A stretch of 64,000 bases of DNA from contig NC_089979.1 of NCBI RefSeq assembly GCF_036417845.1, positions 49,608,775 through 49,672,774 of the forward strand, given 5' to 3'. A program made the translations under genes and the position numbers. The notes beneath the pieces were generated by a model, which was given only the letters and a program-made list of their open reading frames with translations, made no database searches and was not told the DNA's origin. Positions 62,575 through 64,000 of this stretch are shown here, piece after piece. The DNA comes from Apteryx mantelli. Taxonomy: Eukaryota > Chordata > Aves > Apterygiformes > Apterygidae. Each line of letters opens with the position of its first letter. Position 1 is the stretch's first letter.

Positions 62575-62652
62575 CTGCTATTGCCTCCTGTTAAAGACGG
62601 GGTGCTGGACTGGCTGGACCTTTGATCTGACCCAAGTACAGCTGTTCTGGGG
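62575..62652 (+). mobile_element. Old CR1-type LINE 3' end (plus strand)
   Basis: GTTAAAGACGGGGTGCTGGA, CTGGCTGGACCTTTGATCTG, ACCCAAGTACAGCTGTTCTG match the 3' end of older CR1 subfamilies: 'GAAGACAGGATGCTGGGCTAGATGGACC', 'TTTGGTCTGACCCAGTATGGCTGTTCTTATG'. The order is intact over about 78 bases with moderate divergence. The 5' part is lost, and upstream sequence to about 62540 is not recognisable. It is a different, older subfamily from the CR1 tails at 17303 and 24234. Confidence 0.85.
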
Positions 62653-62654
62653 CT

Positions 62655-64000
62655 CTTTGTAAGGGCTCAAACTGTTAGTGCAGCAGCTCAGGAGCAGGAA
62701 AGACATCCAGTTAGTTAAAGAGCTGACCGTCGCAAGCTCCTTGGACACCACAGCATCAATCTGTGGAGCTTAGGAGTCTGAGGCCAGAAAGGTTAGGATT
62801 GGTCTTTGGGGGAGGAGGGAGGGAACTGGCACTGAGAGACTCAAAGCTGTAGATGGGCTGCATCCCTGGAGTGGGTTTGCATTTCTCGAGCTAGGTTGAG
62901 GTTTGGTCTCTGCAGGCTTAAAATGTACCAGACCCAATGAGGGGCCCCAAAAAATATTGTGGGGGCTGTGTCCCATCAAAAGGAAGGACAGCCAGTGCCA
63001 GGTGTGTGTGAGAATGATCAGTCACACCATTTCTTCCTGAATAGTCGGTTTTAATTTGTTAACTTGGATCTTTTGTGCTCTGAGTAAGGTGATACTTGTG
63101 AGGACGGAGAAACAGTGTTTAAAGAAAATTGAGGTTGCAAATTGGCAAGGAGATTTGGGAGCAGATGTGAAAATTGAGGCTGCTTTTAATTCATTTTAAA
63201 TAGCTGGATGACAAGTTAATGGTGTCCCTCTAAGTGCATGGTTGTATGCTGAGCAGGTATATAGCACATATCAGAGTGTTAGATCTATAGATCGCTGCTT
63301 TGGAATGGTATATAACCTGTGCTGAAAATTAAATGTCATCCAATGTTTAGTATTTGATACAGTGAAATATGACTTTTGAGACTTGGGTAGAGAGCTGGGG
63401 AGTAAGTGAATACTTTTAGATCCTGCTGCTGCCACTTGAAGGAGGAAGGCAAGAGGTTCATACCAGCGAGGGCAGGGATGCCAGAGCTTGTTCCTTATGA
63501 TGAAGTGACTGGATTAGACAGTTTCCACATAAACAGATGCAGGGAAGGTTATTACTTTCTTAAAGCACTAGTGACAGGCAGCAGCAGTGTGACAGAAGCA
63601 CCGGGCTATAAGCAGAGATTTTTCTCAGGATTCAAGCTGTTGCTTTTCTAGCTTTCCATCCTTGCCCCTTCTTTTGCTTTCTTGCTTGTTCTGACTGAAT
63701 TCTTAGTTGCTGTGGTAGGTGGCACAGCCTGCTTTATTTCGCACATGAAGCTGGAGTTGCAGCCAAGGAAAGGAGTGTACCTTCCTTTTCATACATCCTG
63801 TCCTCCGTTCTGGGGTCTTTTCTCAGCAAATGAAAGAAATGAAACACAACATGCTGATACATCATCAGGAGGGGGAGCATGGGGATGGTTCTGTCTAGAA
63901 ATTAAGAGAGGGCTTTAGTTTTTGTTTCCTTACACCACTGTGTCTTGCCCTGAAATACTTCCCTCTCTCTTCTTTCCTGCACTGATGCTTTTATCAGTGA
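62655..64000. other. Unique noncoding sequence
   Basis: No gene recognised. Frames at 63406-63651 plus (81 codons) and 63682-63918 plus (78 codons) lie in tandem but show no recognisable domain; they may be chance, or sequence near an exon lying outside the window. Confidence 0.45.

Noticed and set aside
1..64000. CRISPR arrays, operons, prokaryotic or phage genes
   Set aside because: The only regular array is the minisatellite, which has no spacers; there are no ribosome-binding sites, no dense gene packing and no long open frames.

Overview
This window looks like a gene-poor stretch of a vertebrate nuclear genome, most likely a bird. The base composition is AT-leaning with CpG depletion. 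No open frame exceeds about 156 codons, stops are dense in all six frames, and no operons, ribosome-binding sites, tRNA, rRNA or CRISPR structures are visible. The interspersed repeats point to the lineage. Two CR1 LINE 3' ends lie on the minus strand, with the avian-type tail around 'ATCACAGAATGGTTGAGATT' (24234) and 'CATGGAATCAGCCAGGTTGG' (17311). Two older CR1-type 3' regions lie on the plus strand (28458 and 62575). There are also several decayed MIR/L3-like fragments, the best at 46845 and 48492. Repeat density is low, as is usual for birds. The bird assignment is inference from repeat style; no species can be named.

Layout. 1-21.3 kb is mostly unique AT-rich sequence with short microsatellites, one CR1 tail (17.3 kb) and two blocks rich in TAAT-type motifs that resemble conserved noncoding elements (10.66 and 19.44 kb). 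21.3-23.1 kb is the only strongly GC-rich segment. It holds a roughly 41-47 bp minisatellite of about 17-18 degenerate copies (21420-22200), a perfect small hairpin, and a CpG-enriched block with strong splice-donor-like sites on both strands. 23.1-29.3 kb holds a G-run cluster, two CR1 pieces, a palindromic repeat at 25568-25673, TG/TA microsatellites and a stretch on the minus strand that may be a decayed coding relic. 29.3-48.6 kb is mostly unique sequence with ancient SINE/LINE fragments and one exon-like open frame on the minus strand (39041-39427) behind a good splice acceptor. 48.6-64 kb is mostly unique, with a TATA-box promoter-like site at 54603 and a CR1 tail at 62575.

No complete protein-coding gene can be supported. 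The window is best read as intergenic or deep intronic sequence. Most open frames in it look like chance. I found no clear evidence of a new biological system. The items most worth testing are the GC-rich minisatellite/CpG segment, the exon-like frame at 39 kb, and the motif-dense putative enhancers.
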